Source of the DNA: an uncultured bacterium
Lineage (GTDB): Bacteria > Verrucomicrobiota > Kiritimatiellia > CAIKKV01
Direction: 5' to 3'
DNA: 64,000 nucleotides
Assembly (NCBI GenBank): GCA_938038445.1
Contig: CALHRZ010000010.1
Span: forward strand, 128,646 to 192,645
Position 1 is the stretch's first letter. Every line of letters begins with the position of its first letter. The notes beneath the pieces were generated by a model. The model did not search any database and was not told the origin of the DNA. It saw only the letters and a program-made list of their open reading frames with translations. Position numbers and translations under genes: made by a program. Below are positions 45,285-53,714 of the stretch, in pieces.

Positions 45285-46045
45285 ACGCCCTTCAATGCGT
45301 TTCGAACGACGGCTTTGGTGTCGGCTGGAAAATTGCTGTCCAGGATCCATCGAAGGAACCCCGGATTGGTCTCGACCAGTTTTCGAAGGGGCAGCCCTCG
45401 ATTTTTGCTGAAGTTGACGACGACCTCGCCGTTGACCCATTTGAAGCGGCCGGCTCGGTCTACCCATTGGGAAGAGCGGCCGGCGCAAAAGGCATCCAGC
45501 CCTTCGATGTCACGGGGGAGATCCGGGTATCGTCGAATTTGACCGATCAGCACATCGAGGGTAGCTCGGGCATCGACCTCGGCGCCGTGGGCGCCGTCCA
45601 AGGTCCGCCCGCAGTAAAAGGCGACCGCGGCCGTCAGGTCGCGCGGTTCCTTTAGGTGGAAGATCCGTTGGGCATCAATGACCCGGCGCCCTTCCATTGG
45701 GAAAGCCACTCCGACGCGCCGAAATTCCGCCTCGAGAAGGGGGATGTCGTAACGGAGGATGTTGTAACCGGCCAGGTCGCACCCTTCGAATTCCAGGAGA
45801 ATGGGACCGGCCATCGCGCGAAACAGCGGCTTGTCTCGGACATCTTCGTCCTGATAGCCATGGATGGCAGAAGCCTCTGCAGGAATGGGGATTCCGGGAT
45901 TCATTAGAAAGACACGGGACGTAATCGAATAATCCGGCAATAGTTTGACGATCGCCAGTTCGATGATACGGTCGTTTTGAATGTCCGTTCCCGTCGCTTC
46001 GATATCAAAGACCGCCAGGGGGCGGGTCAGTTTCAACTCATGCAT
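45236..46045 (-). CDS. DnaQ-like 3'-5' exonuclease (DEDDh)
   Basis: A 269-residue protein. The exonuclease fold spans about residues 8-170: FDIEATG gives Asp14 and Glu16, YNILRYDIPLL carries the second acidic motif, and HGAEVDARAT the His and final Asp. Homologues degrade DNA or RNA 3' ends in proofreading, repair or RNA turnover. The C-terminal ~90 residues (GRFKWVNGEVVVNFSKNRG, then DFNFPADTK-like text) match the short tail often found in stand-alone exonucleases. Its 3' end overlaps the convergent fusion gene by 49 bases, and its 5' end is divergent from the small basic protein gene. Confidence 0.9.
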   Translation of the reverse strand: MHELKLTRPLAVFDIEATGTDIQNDRIIELAIVKLLPDYSITSRVFLMNPGIPIPAEASAIHGYQDEDVRDKPLFRAMAGPILLEFEGCDLAGYNILRYDIPLLEAEFRRVGVAFPMEGRRVIDAQRIFHLKEPRDLTAAVAFYCGRTLDGAHGAEVDARATLDVLIGQIRRYPDLPRDIEGLDAFCAGRSSQWVDRAGRFKWVNGEVVVNFSKNRGLPLRKLVETNPGFLRWILDSNFPADTKAVVRNALKGVYPPSPTAAAGENNGE

Positions 46046-46067
46046 GGGGTGGAGTTCCGGCGAGTGA

Positions 46068-46096
46068 TTGACAAGTTACTGTTTCCCTGCCATCAT
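46068..46096 (+). promoter_or_regulatory. Strong sigma70-type promoter for the small basic protein gene
   Basis: TTGACA (46068-46073, 6/6) and CATCAT (46091-46096, 4/6) are separated by 17 bases. The predicted transcript start, about 46103, leaves a short leader with GGAG before the ATG at 46132. Confidence 0.65.
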
Positions 46097-46131
46097 ACCG
46101 GTCTGTTTTGCTGATGTACAGGAGAAGAGAA

Positions 46132-46281
46132 ATGGCCCAGCATCGGAGTTTGCGCCTTTCGAAAATTGCTGCGAAACGGAACGTTTTGAAACGCTACGAA
46201 CGCATCAATCTTCTAATGGCGCGTGGCAAATGGAAGGAAGGCGATCGTGGACTCGGCCTTCCCAAAACCAAGCCCGAATAA
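46132..46281 (+). CDS. PVC-type small basic protein (TIGR04137-like)
   Basis: A 49-residue basic protein. It contains KRNVLKRYERINLL and GKWKEGDRGLGLPKTKPE, which match my recollection of the small basic protein conserved in Planctomycetes, Verrucomicrobia and Chlamydiae. Its function is not established; a ribosome association has been suspected because of size and charge. GGAG lies seven bases before the ATG and a consensus -35 is at 46068, so high expression is likely. Its 3' end overlaps the next gene by 35 bases in another frame. It is the best taxonomic marker in the window. Confidence 0.88.
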   Translation: MAQHRSLRLSKIAAKRNVLKRYERINLLMARGKWKEGDRGLGLPKTKPE

Positions 46282-47020
46282 GGTTCGTCTTCAGCGTTAT
46301 CTGGCGCAGTGTGGAATTGCGTCGCGCCGAATGGCCGAACAAATAATCCGGGAGGGCCGCGTTGCCGTCGACGGTCGTCCCGTCACAACCGTTGGGCTTT
46401 CCGTCGATCCGGCCACGCAGCGAGTTAAGGTGGACGGCCGACCGGTTGCGCTTCAACAAACGGTTTATTATCGGTTTTACAAGCCTCGAGGCATTCTCTG
46501 CACGAATCAGGATCCCGGGGGACGCTCCACCTACCGCGAGTGTCTTCCGGCTGAACTTGCCGAACGGCATCTCTTTTATTGCGGCCGCCTGGACCAGGAC
46601 AGTGAAGGATTGATGCTCTTAACCAACGACGGTTTTCTGGCCCAGCGAGTTGCCCATCCGCGACACCATCTTGTGAAGATTTATCGCGTATGGACCCAAA
46701 CCCTCCTTTCTCCGTTTATTCGCCGTCGAATGGAAACAATAGGCATTGTTTCGGAAGGCGAATGGCTTCGCGCCGTTCGAATTATCCCCGACGGGCGTGA
46801 TGGGCAGGGGTGGCGGTATCGCTTTATGCTTGTCGAAGGACGGAAGCGGCAGATTCGCCGGATGTGTGCCGCGGCGGGAGCCGAAGTCGTTCGACTGGTG
46901 CGGCTTGCTATTGGACCCATTCGATTAAAGGGCTTGAAACCAGGGGAGTGCCGACCCTTGTCACGCGATGAACTGGAAGCGCTGAAATCCGCGACTTCTT
47001 CAGCCGAAGGAACGCATTGA
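46247..47020 (+). CDS. Pseudouridine synthase, RsuA/RluB/RluE/RluF family
   Basis: A 257-residue protein that isomerises a specific uridine in ribosomal RNA. Residues about 13-60 are an S4 RNA-binding domain (LQRYLAQCGIASRR, REGRVAVDG). The catalytic motif is GRLDQDSEGLMLLTNDG with the essential Asp, and GRKRQIRRM is the family signature near the C-terminus. GTG 46247 is chosen because GGAAGG lies just upstream; a GTG at 46223 is an alternative. The start is embedded in the end of the small basic protein gene, suggesting coupled translation. Which uridine is modified cannot be told. Confidence 0.92.
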   Translation: MDSAFPKPSPNKVRLQRYLAQCGIASRRMAEQIIREGRVAVDGRPVTTVGLSVDPATQRVKVDGRPVALQQTVYYRFYKPRGILCTNQDPGGRSTYRECLPAELAERHLFYCGRLDQDSEGLMLLTNDGFLAQRVAHPRHHLVKIYRVWTQTLLSPFIRRRMETIGIVSEGEWLRAVRIIPDGRDGQGWRYRFMLVEGRKRQIRRMCAAAGAEVVRLVRLAIGPIRLKGLKPGECRPLSRDELEALKSATSSAEGTH

Positions 47021-47021
47021 A

Positions 47022-47900
47022 ATGATCGGCAAACGAAAGGGTGTCCGGATGGCCGGATGGTTGGCGGTTGCTCTGAGCGGATGGGCTATCAGTGAAGGCG
47101 GGATGTTTGAAGTGACGGGTGATCGCGTCAATCTGCGGGCTCGTCCTCGACGGGACGCGGAGGTAGTCGGGCAGGTTCACCGCGGGAAGATTGTGGAAGG
47201 TCGTGGAGCGACGGGCGAGTGGGTTGCCATTCGGCTTCCTGACTCCGCATCGCTCTGGCTGGCGTCGGAGTATCTCACGAATGCCGTTGTCGTCGGCGAT
47301 CGGGTTTATGTCCGGGCAGGTCCTAGCCTCGCATATCCTCCTCTGGGGGTCGTCCAACGAGGGGAAAGCGTCCAGGTGAAGAGGAGTTGCGGCGAATGGA
47401 CGGAAATCGCCCCTCTGTCGAATGCGACGGTCTGGATTCATCGCGATTATATTCGTCCTTGTCCTTCAGCGATTGTTCCGGCGACGGCGCTGTCCGAATG
47501 TCTGTCTGCGGTTGGGCCGGAGGCACATGAGGCCGAGCGGCCTGCGGTGCCCGCCTTATCGGCGCGTTTTATTGACAACACTGTGCAGCAGGACGAAACA
47601 CTTTTCCAATCCGTTTCGCCATCGGAAGCCGAAAGGGCCGAAACCGTCGTGGCGGAAGCACCGGAATCCTTTGAGGGCGTTCTTAAGAGGACCGGATGGC
47701 TGGATATTCGGCGGTTGAGCGATTATGCGCTGGTGGATCGTATTCGGGGGCGCCCCATCGTTTTGTGCTATGTGCACGGCGATCGGGGTCAGATGGAGCA
47801 GCTTGTCGGCCGCCGGATGGTCGTCAAGGGCCCCGTATTCCGCGAAAAGCCTGGACAAAAGGCGCTGGTACTGGCGCGTGAGATTATCGTACGGCCTTGA
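47022..47900 (+). CDS. Secreted protein with two bacterial SH3 domains
   Basis: A 292-residue protein starting one base after the preceding stop, so part of the same operon. A hydrophobic signal-like segment (GWLAVALSGWAIS) is followed by two SH3b domains (about 28-84: VNLRARPRRDAEVVG, GEWVAIRL; and about 88-145: VYVRAGPSLAYPPLG, GEWTEI). Residues about 150-210 are a low-complexity acidic linker, and 215-292 a small beta domain without assignment. SH3b domains commonly bind peptidoglycan. A cell-wall role is inference. Confidence 0.8.
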   Translation: MIGKRKGVRMAGWLAVALSGWAISEGGMFEVTGDRVNLRARPRRDAEVVGQVHRGKIVEGRGATGEWVAIRLPDSASLWLASEYLTNAVVVGDRVYVRAGPSLAYPPLGVVQRGESVQVKRSCGEWTEIAPLSNATVWIHRDYIRPCPSAIVPATALSECLSAVGPEAHEAERPAVPALSARFIDNTVQQDETLFQSVSPSEAERAETVVAEAPESFEGVLKRTGWLDIRRLSDYALVDRIRGRPIVLCYVHGDRGQMEQLVGRRMVVKGPVFREKPGQKALVLAREIIVRP

Positions 47901-47904
47901 GGGC

Positions 47905-47920
47905 GTTCCGGTTGGAACGG
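47905..47920 (+). terminator. Weak hairpin after the SH3 gene
   Basis: A 6-bp stem (CGTTCC/GGAACG) with a GGTT loop lies between two convergent genes and is followed only by GGTTT. It may end the operon that starts at 46132, but the T-tract is poor. Confidence 0.3.
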
Positions 47921-47922
47921 GT

Positions 47923-49305
47923 TTAGCCGGCCTCTGTCGTGTCATACATCGCTTCGATATAGGGGTGGTTCGGGTCGAAGCAGGTCAGCGGTTGGGGATT
48001 AAACACGCGGCCGATCGGGCGGCAATTGAAACCGGGCACGCCCGTGTTTTCGTCTCCGATATCCCGGCGGCATGTTTCGACGTGGCGCAGGAGTTGTTCG
48101 ACGACCTCCGGATGGCGGTCCGCAACGTTGGTTGTTTCCCCGATATCCTCTGCCAGGTGGTAGAGTTCTCGAATGGGATTGGACGAGCGGGCAGAGCGGT
48201 CGAACCGGGCAATGAAGAGTTTCCAAGGGCCGGATCGGACGGCTTCCAGTCGGTCGGACATGTAGTAGAAAAAGGCCTCGGTCGGAGAACCCGCACCTTT
48301 CACGCCGAACAGGAGGGGACGAATATCCTTGCCGTCCAATTGACGGTCGGAGGGTGGCTCCCGGCCCGCGAGACGTGCAAACGTTGGAAGGAAGTCCATC
48401 GCGGTCACTATTTCCCGGCAGACGGTTTCGGCGGGAACATGCCCTTTCCATCGGGCGATACATGGGACGCGGAAGCCACCCTCCCAAGTGGTTCCTTTTC
48501 CGCCCCGGAGCGGGGCGTTGCTGCCGCCGTCGAGTCCCCGCGAGCCGTTGTCGGATGTGAAAACGACCAAAGTGTTATCCTCGATTTTCAGTTGGCGGAG
48601 TTCGTGCATCAAGACCGCCACACTCCAATCGATGCATTCGACGGCCGCGCCATAGGTGCCGTTTCGAGAAGCCGATTCAAACCGCCGGGGAACAATGAGA
48701 GGGCGATGGACATAGAGATGGGCAAAGTAGAGAAAAAAGGGACGCTCGCGGTTGGCCCGTATAAATCTTATGGCTTCTTCTGTGTAGCGCTCGGTGATCC
48801 CTGCTTGGTCGGGTTGTGCTTGAATGACCTCCTCATTGCGGAGCAAGGGGAGGGGAGGAAACTGATTTTGCCGTCCCCGCTGTCGTCCCATGTCGTTGCT
48901 GTAGGGAATCCCGTAATACTGCTCGAAGCCATGACGAGTGGGCAGAAACTCCGGCTGGTCGCCGCAGTGCCATTTTCCGATATGAGCGGTGGCATAACCG
49001 GCCTCTCGGAGGATGTCGGCGATGGTGCGTTCCGCGGGATGGAGACCCACCCCTTGACCGGGGAAGAGCACCCATTTGCTTTCGAAAGAACCGAAACCGA
49101 TCCGCCGTGGGTAACAGCCGGTGAGCATAGCGCCCCGGCTTGGGGAGCACACGGAGGAGGCCATGTAAAAGTCGGTAAAACGCATGCCTTCCGCGGCCAG
49201 CCGATCGATCGCCGGGGTTCGGTGGACGGTTGAGCCATAGCAACCCAGGTCGCCGTAACCCAGATCGTCACAATTGATGAGGATAATATTGGGAGCTTTT
49301 GCCAT
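47923..49305 (-). CDS. Type I sulfatase (arylsulfatase A-like)
   Basis: A 460-residue sulfatase, the fifth in the window. Metal ligands Asp13-Asp14 are in INCDDLGYGDLG, the formylglycine Cys53 in SVCSPSRGAMLTG, then HIGKWHCGD and TSDNGSRGLDGG. It keeps all canonical motifs, unlike the CMPAR sulfatase. No signal peptide is visible. It lies 13 bases downstream of the kinase gene and is the last gene of a sugar-catabolic operon, which suggests that it desulfates the sugar that the operon degrades, or a short oligosaccharide containing it, inside the cell. Confidence 0.95.
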   Translation of the reverse strand: MAKAPNIILINCDDLGYGDLGCYGSTVHRTPAIDRLAAEGMRFTDFYMASSVCSPSRGAMLTGCYPRRIGFGSFESKWVLFPGQGVGLHPAERTIADILREAGYATAHIGKWHCGDQPEFLPTRHGFEQYYGIPYSNDMGRQRGRQNQFPPLPLLRNEEVIQAQPDQAGITERYTEEAIRFIRANRERPFFLYFAHLYVHRPLIVPRRFESASRNGTYGAAVECIDWSVAVLMHELRQLKIEDNTLVVFTSDNGSRGLDGGSNAPLRGGKGTTWEGGFRVPCIARWKGHVPAETVCREIVTAMDFLPTFARLAGREPPSDRQLDGKDIRPLLFGVKGAGSPTEAFFYYMSDRLEAVRSGPWKLFIARFDRSARSSNPIRELYHLAEDIGETTNVADRHPEVVEQLLRHVETCRRDIGDENTGVPGFNCRPIGRVFNPQPLTCFDPNHPYIEAMYDTTEAG

Positions 49306-49318
49306 GTGGTATTGGGGG

Positions 49319-50833
49319 TTAGGAGGTGAAATGGGAAAGTGCCCGACGATAGGCAGCCTCCCAGGGATTAGGGTTTTCCGGGTGAAATTCTCGAATCGGA
49401 ATGGACTTTCGAATCAAGGGTTGCGCATCGGCCATGGAACGGATTTGCTTCAGCCCCAACGCTTGCACCATCAGATTGCCAACGGCCGTGGCTTCCGAAG
49501 GGCCGGCGACGACGGGCAAACGGCAGGCATCCGCCGTGAACTGGTTCAGCATGATGTTGTGGGAACCCCCTCCGACAATATGAATGACGCGGATAGGCGT
49601 GCCCGTTACCTCTTCGATCTGTTCCTTTACGAACCGGTAGCGGAGCGCGAGACTTTCATAGATACACCGAAGAAATGCCCCCCGCGTAGTGGGAACCGGT
49701 TGGCCCGTTCTGCGGCAATAGCCCACGATGGCCTCTTCCATATTGGCGGGGTTATAGAAACAAGGATCGTCCGGGTTAATGAGCGTGGCGAACGACGGAG
49801 CCAACATCGTGAGCGCATCGAGTTCTTTCCAGGGTGTTTCCCGTCCATCTTGCCGACGCCAGACACGGCGAAGTTCTTGGGCCAGCCATGATCCCATGCA
49901 GTTTTTGAGGAACCGGATATTGCCGATTCCGCCTTCATTGGCAAAGTTATACCGCAAGGCGTGGGCGTTCGTTATGGGCGATGGGATTAAACGGCCCACA
50001 AGGGACCACGTGCCGGAACTGATAATCAGCGCTTCGGCCGGATCTTTTACTGGCGCAGCGGCAAAGGCGCTGGCTGTGTCGTGGGACGCGACGGCGATGA
50101 CGGGTGCGGGTGAGATCCCGATCCTTTCCGCCAATGGCCGATGGAGAAGTCCCAATGTTGTTCCCGGCTCAACGATTGGCGGGAGGAGTTCGGAAGGAAT
50201 GCCGAGCGCTTTGAGGATTTCCGGATGCCACTGGCGGGTTCGCGCATCCATGAGCTGGGTCACGCTGGCCCATGTGGAATCCACGGCTCGAACCCCACAG
50301 AGATAAAAGTTGAAGAGGGAAGGGATCGGCAGAACAAAACAGCCCGGCCGGACCCATTCGCGCCGTCGGGTCATGAGCCAGAGGAGTTGGTTGCTCAGGT
50401 TGAAGGGTTGAAAATGGATGCCGGTCCATCCATAAAGGGTTGTGGGGTCGAGCCGCTGCTTGACCTCCTCGATCATTCCGTCGAGTCGGTGGTCGCGGTA
50501 GGCATACACCTTGGAAAGGAGTTCGCCATCGGGCGAGAGAAGCCCGGCATCGGCCCCCCAGGTATCCAGCCCGATGCCGTCGATGGATTCGCCGAACCGA
50601 GCTCGAAAGGCGGTCAATCCGTTCAGAATTTCCTGGTAGAGCAACGTGTCATCCCAAACCATTCGTTCGATGAGGCGGCCGGAGGCGTCGGGGATCGCGA
50701 AGACGACCCCTTCGTGGGAAAAGCGGTGGACTTCTTCCATGACGAAGCCGTCGGGACCAAACAGACCGGCAAAACATTTTCCGCCCGAGGCCCCGAAATC
50801 GATGGCGAACAAACGGATGGTTGAAGGGTTCAT
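49319..50833 (-). CDS. FGGY-family carbohydrate kinase, rhamnulokinase-like
   Basis: A 504-residue kinase with GGGAGGAG upstream of its ATG. The N-terminus (FAIDFGASGGKCF) and GLDTWGADAGLL, YAYRDHR and HIVGGGSHN follow rhamnulokinase (RhaB) closely; RhaB phosphorylates L-rhamnulose at O-1. Fuculose or another ketose cannot be excluded. The next gene upstream (SDR) ends 22 bases away, and a class II aldolase gene lies further upstream, which would cleave the 1-phosphate. No ketol-isomerase gene is in the window, so the ketose must come from elsewhere or be made by the dehydrogenases here. Confidence 0.9.
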   Translation of the reverse strand: MNPSTIRLFAIDFGASGGKCFAGLFGPDGFVMEEVHRFSHEGVVFAIPDASGRLIERMVWDDTLLYQEILNGLTAFRARFGESIDGIGLDTWGADAGLLSPDGELLSKVYAYRDHRLDGMIEEVKQRLDPTTLYGWTGIHFQPFNLSNQLLWLMTRRREWVRPGCFVLPIPSLFNFYLCGVRAVDSTWASVTQLMDARTRQWHPEILKALGIPSELLPPIVEPGTTLGLLHRPLAERIGISPAPVIAVASHDTASAFAAAPVKDPAEALIISSGTWSLVGRLIPSPITNAHALRYNFANEGGIGNIRFLKNCMGSWLAQELRRVWRRQDGRETPWKELDALTMLAPSFATLINPDDPCFYNPANMEEAIVGYCRRTGQPVPTTRGAFLRCIYESLALRYRFVKEQIEEVTGTPIRVIHIVGGGSHNIMLNQFTADACRLPVVAGPSEATAVGNLMVQALGLKQIRSMADAQPLIRKSIPIREFHPENPNPWEAAYRRALSHFTS

Positions 50834-50855
50834 GTCCTGCTCCTCCCGAATGGAT

Positions 50856-51662
50856 TCAGCCCATTTCTTGGCCGCCCGTCACGTTGATGGCTTGGCCGGT
50901 CATATAACCGGCCTGATCCGAGGCCAGGAAAACGAGCACGTTGCAGACGTCGTCATACGTACATCCCCGGCCGAGCGGGACCTGGCGGATGTAATGGCGC
51001 CGCACGTCTTCCACGCTCATTGCGCCCGGTACTTTGCCGGCCCGGAGATATTGAACAAACAGGCCGTTTGTCGGATCGGTCCAGAGGGGAGAATCGAGAA
51101 GGTTGCCGGGACAAATGGCGTTGACGCGGATTCCATACTCGGCCAGTTCCAGCGCGACGCTCTGGACCAATCCGATTCCTCCAAATTTCGATGAGGCATA
51201 GGCCGAGTTGTTTTTGCTTCCCCGTTTGCCGGATTTGGAATTGATCTGGAGAATGACGCCCCTTCGTTGAGGCTTCATCACCCGCGCGGCATGTTTGAAG
51301 GTGAGAAAATTTCCGAACAGGTTGACCGTCATGACGGCGCGCCATTTTTCGGCGTCGGCCGTGTCAACCGGTTCGGCGATTAGAATCGCCGCGTTGGCGA
51401 CCGCAAGGTCCACACGGCCGAACCGGCGAACGGCTTCATCAAACAACGCCGCCACATCCTTTTCTCGCGTGACATCCGTGGCCATGGGAATGATTTCCCG
51501 GCCGCTTGCGGCTCGGATCTCCGCACACGTGGCTTCCAATTCCGGCTGTTTCAGGTCTGCCGCAACGAGATGGCATCCTTCGGTGGCCAAGCGATGCGCG
51601 ATGGCTCGGCCCAGCCCTTGGGCAGCGCCTGTGATGACCGCGATGTGGTTGTTCAATTGCAT
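50856..51662 (-). CDS. Short-chain dehydrogenase, sorbitol-6-phosphate 2-dehydrogenase-like
   Basis: A 268-residue Rossmann-fold enzyme. The cofactor motif is GAAQGLGRAI, the catalytic Ser/Tyr/Lys lie in INSKSGKRGSKNNSAYASSK, and RVNAICPGNLLDSPLW, GRGCTYDDVCNVLVFLAS and QAINVTGGQEMG are close to SrlD-type sorbitol-6-phosphate dehydrogenases. The expected reaction is oxidation of a polyol or polyol phosphate to a ketose with NAD. Within this operon it could act on an L-sugar derivative. The aldolase gene upstream ends four bases before its ATG. Confidence 0.92.
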   Translation of the reverse strand: MQLNNHIAVITGAAQGLGRAIAHRLATEGCHLVAADLKQPELEATCAEIRAASGREIIPMATDVTREKDVAALFDEAVRRFGRVDLAVANAAILIAEPVDTADAEKWRAVMTVNLFGNFLTFKHAARVMKPQRRGVILQINSKSGKRGSKNNSAYASSKFGGIGLVQSVALELAEYGIRVNAICPGNLLDSPLWTDPTNGLFVQYLRAGKVPGAMSVEDVRRHYIRQVPLGRGCTYDDVCNVLVFLASDQAGYMTGQAINVTGGQEMG

Positions 51663-51666
51663 CCGT

Positions 51667-52335
51667 TCAAGCTCCCGCGGGTTTCGGATTCTCTTGCATC
51701 ATGCGAATGCGATGGCGGGGGGCGTCCAACGCCAAAAGCTCCCGGCATTGTTCCTCCGTGAGGAATATGGGTGTCCCGGCGATCGTGGCGGCAATTTGAG
51801 ATTTGGCGGCGTCTTCCACCACAACGCAGCGGTAGAAGGCCTGCTTCATCGTTGCGCCAACGGCCAGAACGCCATGATTGGTCATGAACAAGGTCTCGGC
51901 ATTTGCCACGGCTTGCGCGACCGCGTCTGCCAACGCCTGGGTGGTCGGGGTGATATAGGGAACGGTGGCGATGCGACCGAGATCGCAAACGAATTCCGCA
52001 AACATCGGGCGCAAGGTCGCCCCGCTGCTGAGGATGCCGGACGCCCAGGGCGAATGGGTATGGAACACCGCGCGGATGTCGGGGCGGACGCGATAACAGC
52101 CGAGGTGCATATTGACTTCGCTCGTCGGCTTGTGAGGACCCGCCATTTGGCGGCCCGACGCGAGATCCAGCACACACCAATCCTCTGGAGCCACTTCATC
52201 GAGGGCGAGACCGCTGGGTTTCATGTAAACCCGGTCCTCCTCACGCGCGCTGATGTTTCCTCCAGCCCCTGCAACCAAACCGGCCTGCACAATCCGGATT
52301 CCAAAACGAGTGAGTTCCGATTGAATGGGTTCCAT
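51667..52335 (-). CDS. Class II aldolase/adducin-family protein
   Basis: A 222-residue zinc-dependent aldolase of the fuculose/rhamnulose-1-phosphate aldolase and ribulose-phosphate-epimerase family. AGAGGNISAR binds phosphate, Glu in TSEVNMH is the catalytic acid, HTHSPWA gives two zinc ligands and NHGVLAVG the third. Cleavage would give dihydroxyacetone phosphate and an aldehyde. The start is taken as ATG 52335; an in-frame GTG at 52374 would overlap the upstream gene. It sits between the PHP-like and SDR genes. Confidence 0.9.
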   Translation of the reverse strand: MEPIQSELTRFGIRIVQAGLVAGAGGNISAREEDRVYMKPSGLALDEVAPEDWCVLDLASGRQMAGPHKPTSEVNMHLGCYRVRPDIRAVFHTHSPWASGILSSGATLRPMFAEFVCDLGRIATVPYITPTTQALADAVAQAVANAETLFMTNHGVLAVGATMKQAFYRCVVVEDAAKSQIAATIAGTPIFLTEEQCRELLALDAPRHRIRMMQENPKPAGA

Positions 52336-52361
52336 AGTTTCTTTCTGGTTGGATGGAAGGG

Positions 52362-53714
52362 TTATGGTTTCCACGCGCCGGCCTTAACAGAATCAGCCAT
52401 TGCCGAAAACGCCCGCTCAGACCCCATCTCTTGCAGCATCGCAGCCTGTTTTTCGGAGAGAGGCGGCAGGCGGCCTACGGCTTCGAAAAAACGGTTTTTT
52501 CGCGCGCGATCTTGTCCGAATTCCGCACGTGCCTTTTCGCCTGTATAGGGAAACGACGCGTAGCGGGCGAGCCAGGTGTGGCCGATCAGGATGGCCGCCC
52601 CGCGAAGAAACGGTTCGCGGTAGGCGGACAGAACGGGACCGTTTAAGTCATCCACAAAAGGAAGACCGGCACGATTCAACTCGGTGCCGATGTTGATGGG
52701 AAGGTGGCGGGTTTCGGCGGCAGCAATCATTTGGTGTAATTTCGCGCGTTTGAGGGCGGCCATTGGGGGATCCGGGATATTCCAGTTGCGGTCGGGAATG
52801 ATGTTCACGCCTTCGGCGCCTTTGGCGCAAAGGACATCCAGCATTGCGTTCGCATCCATTTCGCCAGGACTGGTGCCATCCAGCCAGGTCACGAGAGGAA
52901 TCGCGCTGCAGTCGAGGACCCACCGAATAAATTGGTCCACGGGTGGGAACGATTTTTCATTAGGAGGTTCATAGCCGAGTCCTCCTTTTTTGACGAGACG
53001 CGCTCGGACTTTTTCTTCCAGTGCGACGGGATCGCGGATCAGTTTCTCGGAGGCCGAAGGGCTGATGGCGAGAACATCGGCCCAGAAACGGGCGCCATGA
53101 TCGGGGAAAACGACGGCGGCCTTCCGGCAATACGCTCGGATAATGTGCCGTTCCGTCGGATTGCCAGCGGGCGTCAAGGGAAGCACATCGGCCCGGTAAT
53201 CAACGGCAATTGGGGGAAGTCGGCTGTTGATCCGATCAATTAAGGCTCGGTTTCGTGCGGTGGCACGCCGCCGAAGTTCGCCGAGGAACTTTCCCGTGGA
53301 TTCGTGGGAGGCGGGCACCGTCGGAAAACCTCCGCCCATGATATAGGTGACACCGGGTTCGCCCGGCGAATTGATTTCCACTTTGGCGAATTCGGCAAAA
53401 AAGGCGCGGGTCTCAAGGTGGACAGTCGTTCGAAGTGAAAGGACAAGTCCGGCCCGAAGAAACTCCTCCAATCCGTCCAACACATCGAAGTCGCACAGGC
53501 CGGCGGCCCACAGGCCGGCACAGCGGCTTTCGTAAGCGATGCGGGAGGGCGATGCGCCCGTCGCATTGAAGGAATAAAAGGAATGGGCATGTAGATTGAC
53601 GTTCTGTGTTTCGGCTGGAAAATGTGTCTGGGACGCCAAGGCACGTAGCGCGGATTCCCGATCGCGGCGGCTAAAGGAATCGAGACGTTGGAGGAGGTCG
53701 TCGTGTGTTGTCAT
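52362..53714 (-). CDS. PHP-domain-like metal-dependent protein of unknown substrate
   Basis: A 450-residue protein. ATG 53714 is chosen because it overlaps the dehydrogenase stop as ATGA, although the open frame runs back to 54035. NLHAHSFYSF is a PHP-type metal-binding HxH element at about residue 45, and CDFDVLDG another conserved acidic patch. The C-terminal half contains LVTWLDGTSPGE and INIGTELNRAGLPF, suggesting a TIM-barrel-like metal hydrolase. Size and context leave open a uronate-isomerase-like role, but this is only a thought from context. It lies in the middle of the sugar operon with tight spacing. Confidence 0.65.
   Translation of the reverse strand: MTTHDDLLQRLDSFSRRDRESALRALASQTHFPAETQNVNLHAHSFYSFNATGASPSRIAYESRCAGLWAAGLCDFDVLDGLEEFLRAGLVLSLRTTVHLETRAFFAEFAKVEINSPGEPGVTYIMGGGFPTVPASHESTGKFLGELRRRATARNRALIDRINSRLPPIAVDYRADVLPLTPAGNPTERHIIRAYCRKAAVVFPDHGARFWADVLAISPSASEKLIRDPVALEEKVRARLVKKGGLGYEPPNEKSFPPVDQFIRWVLDCSAIPLVTWLDGTSPGEMDANAMLDVLCAKGAEGVNIIPDRNWNIPDPPMAALKRAKLHQMIAAAETRHLPINIGTELNRAGLPFVDDLNGPVLSAYREPFLRGAAILIGHTWLARYASFPYTGEKARAEFGQDRARKNRFFEAVGRLPPLSEKQAAMLQEMGSERAFSAMADSVKAGAWKP

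Noticed and set aside
47725..49233. 502-residue open frame on the plus strand
   Set aside because: Antisense to the sulfatase at 47923, which carries all active-site motifs.
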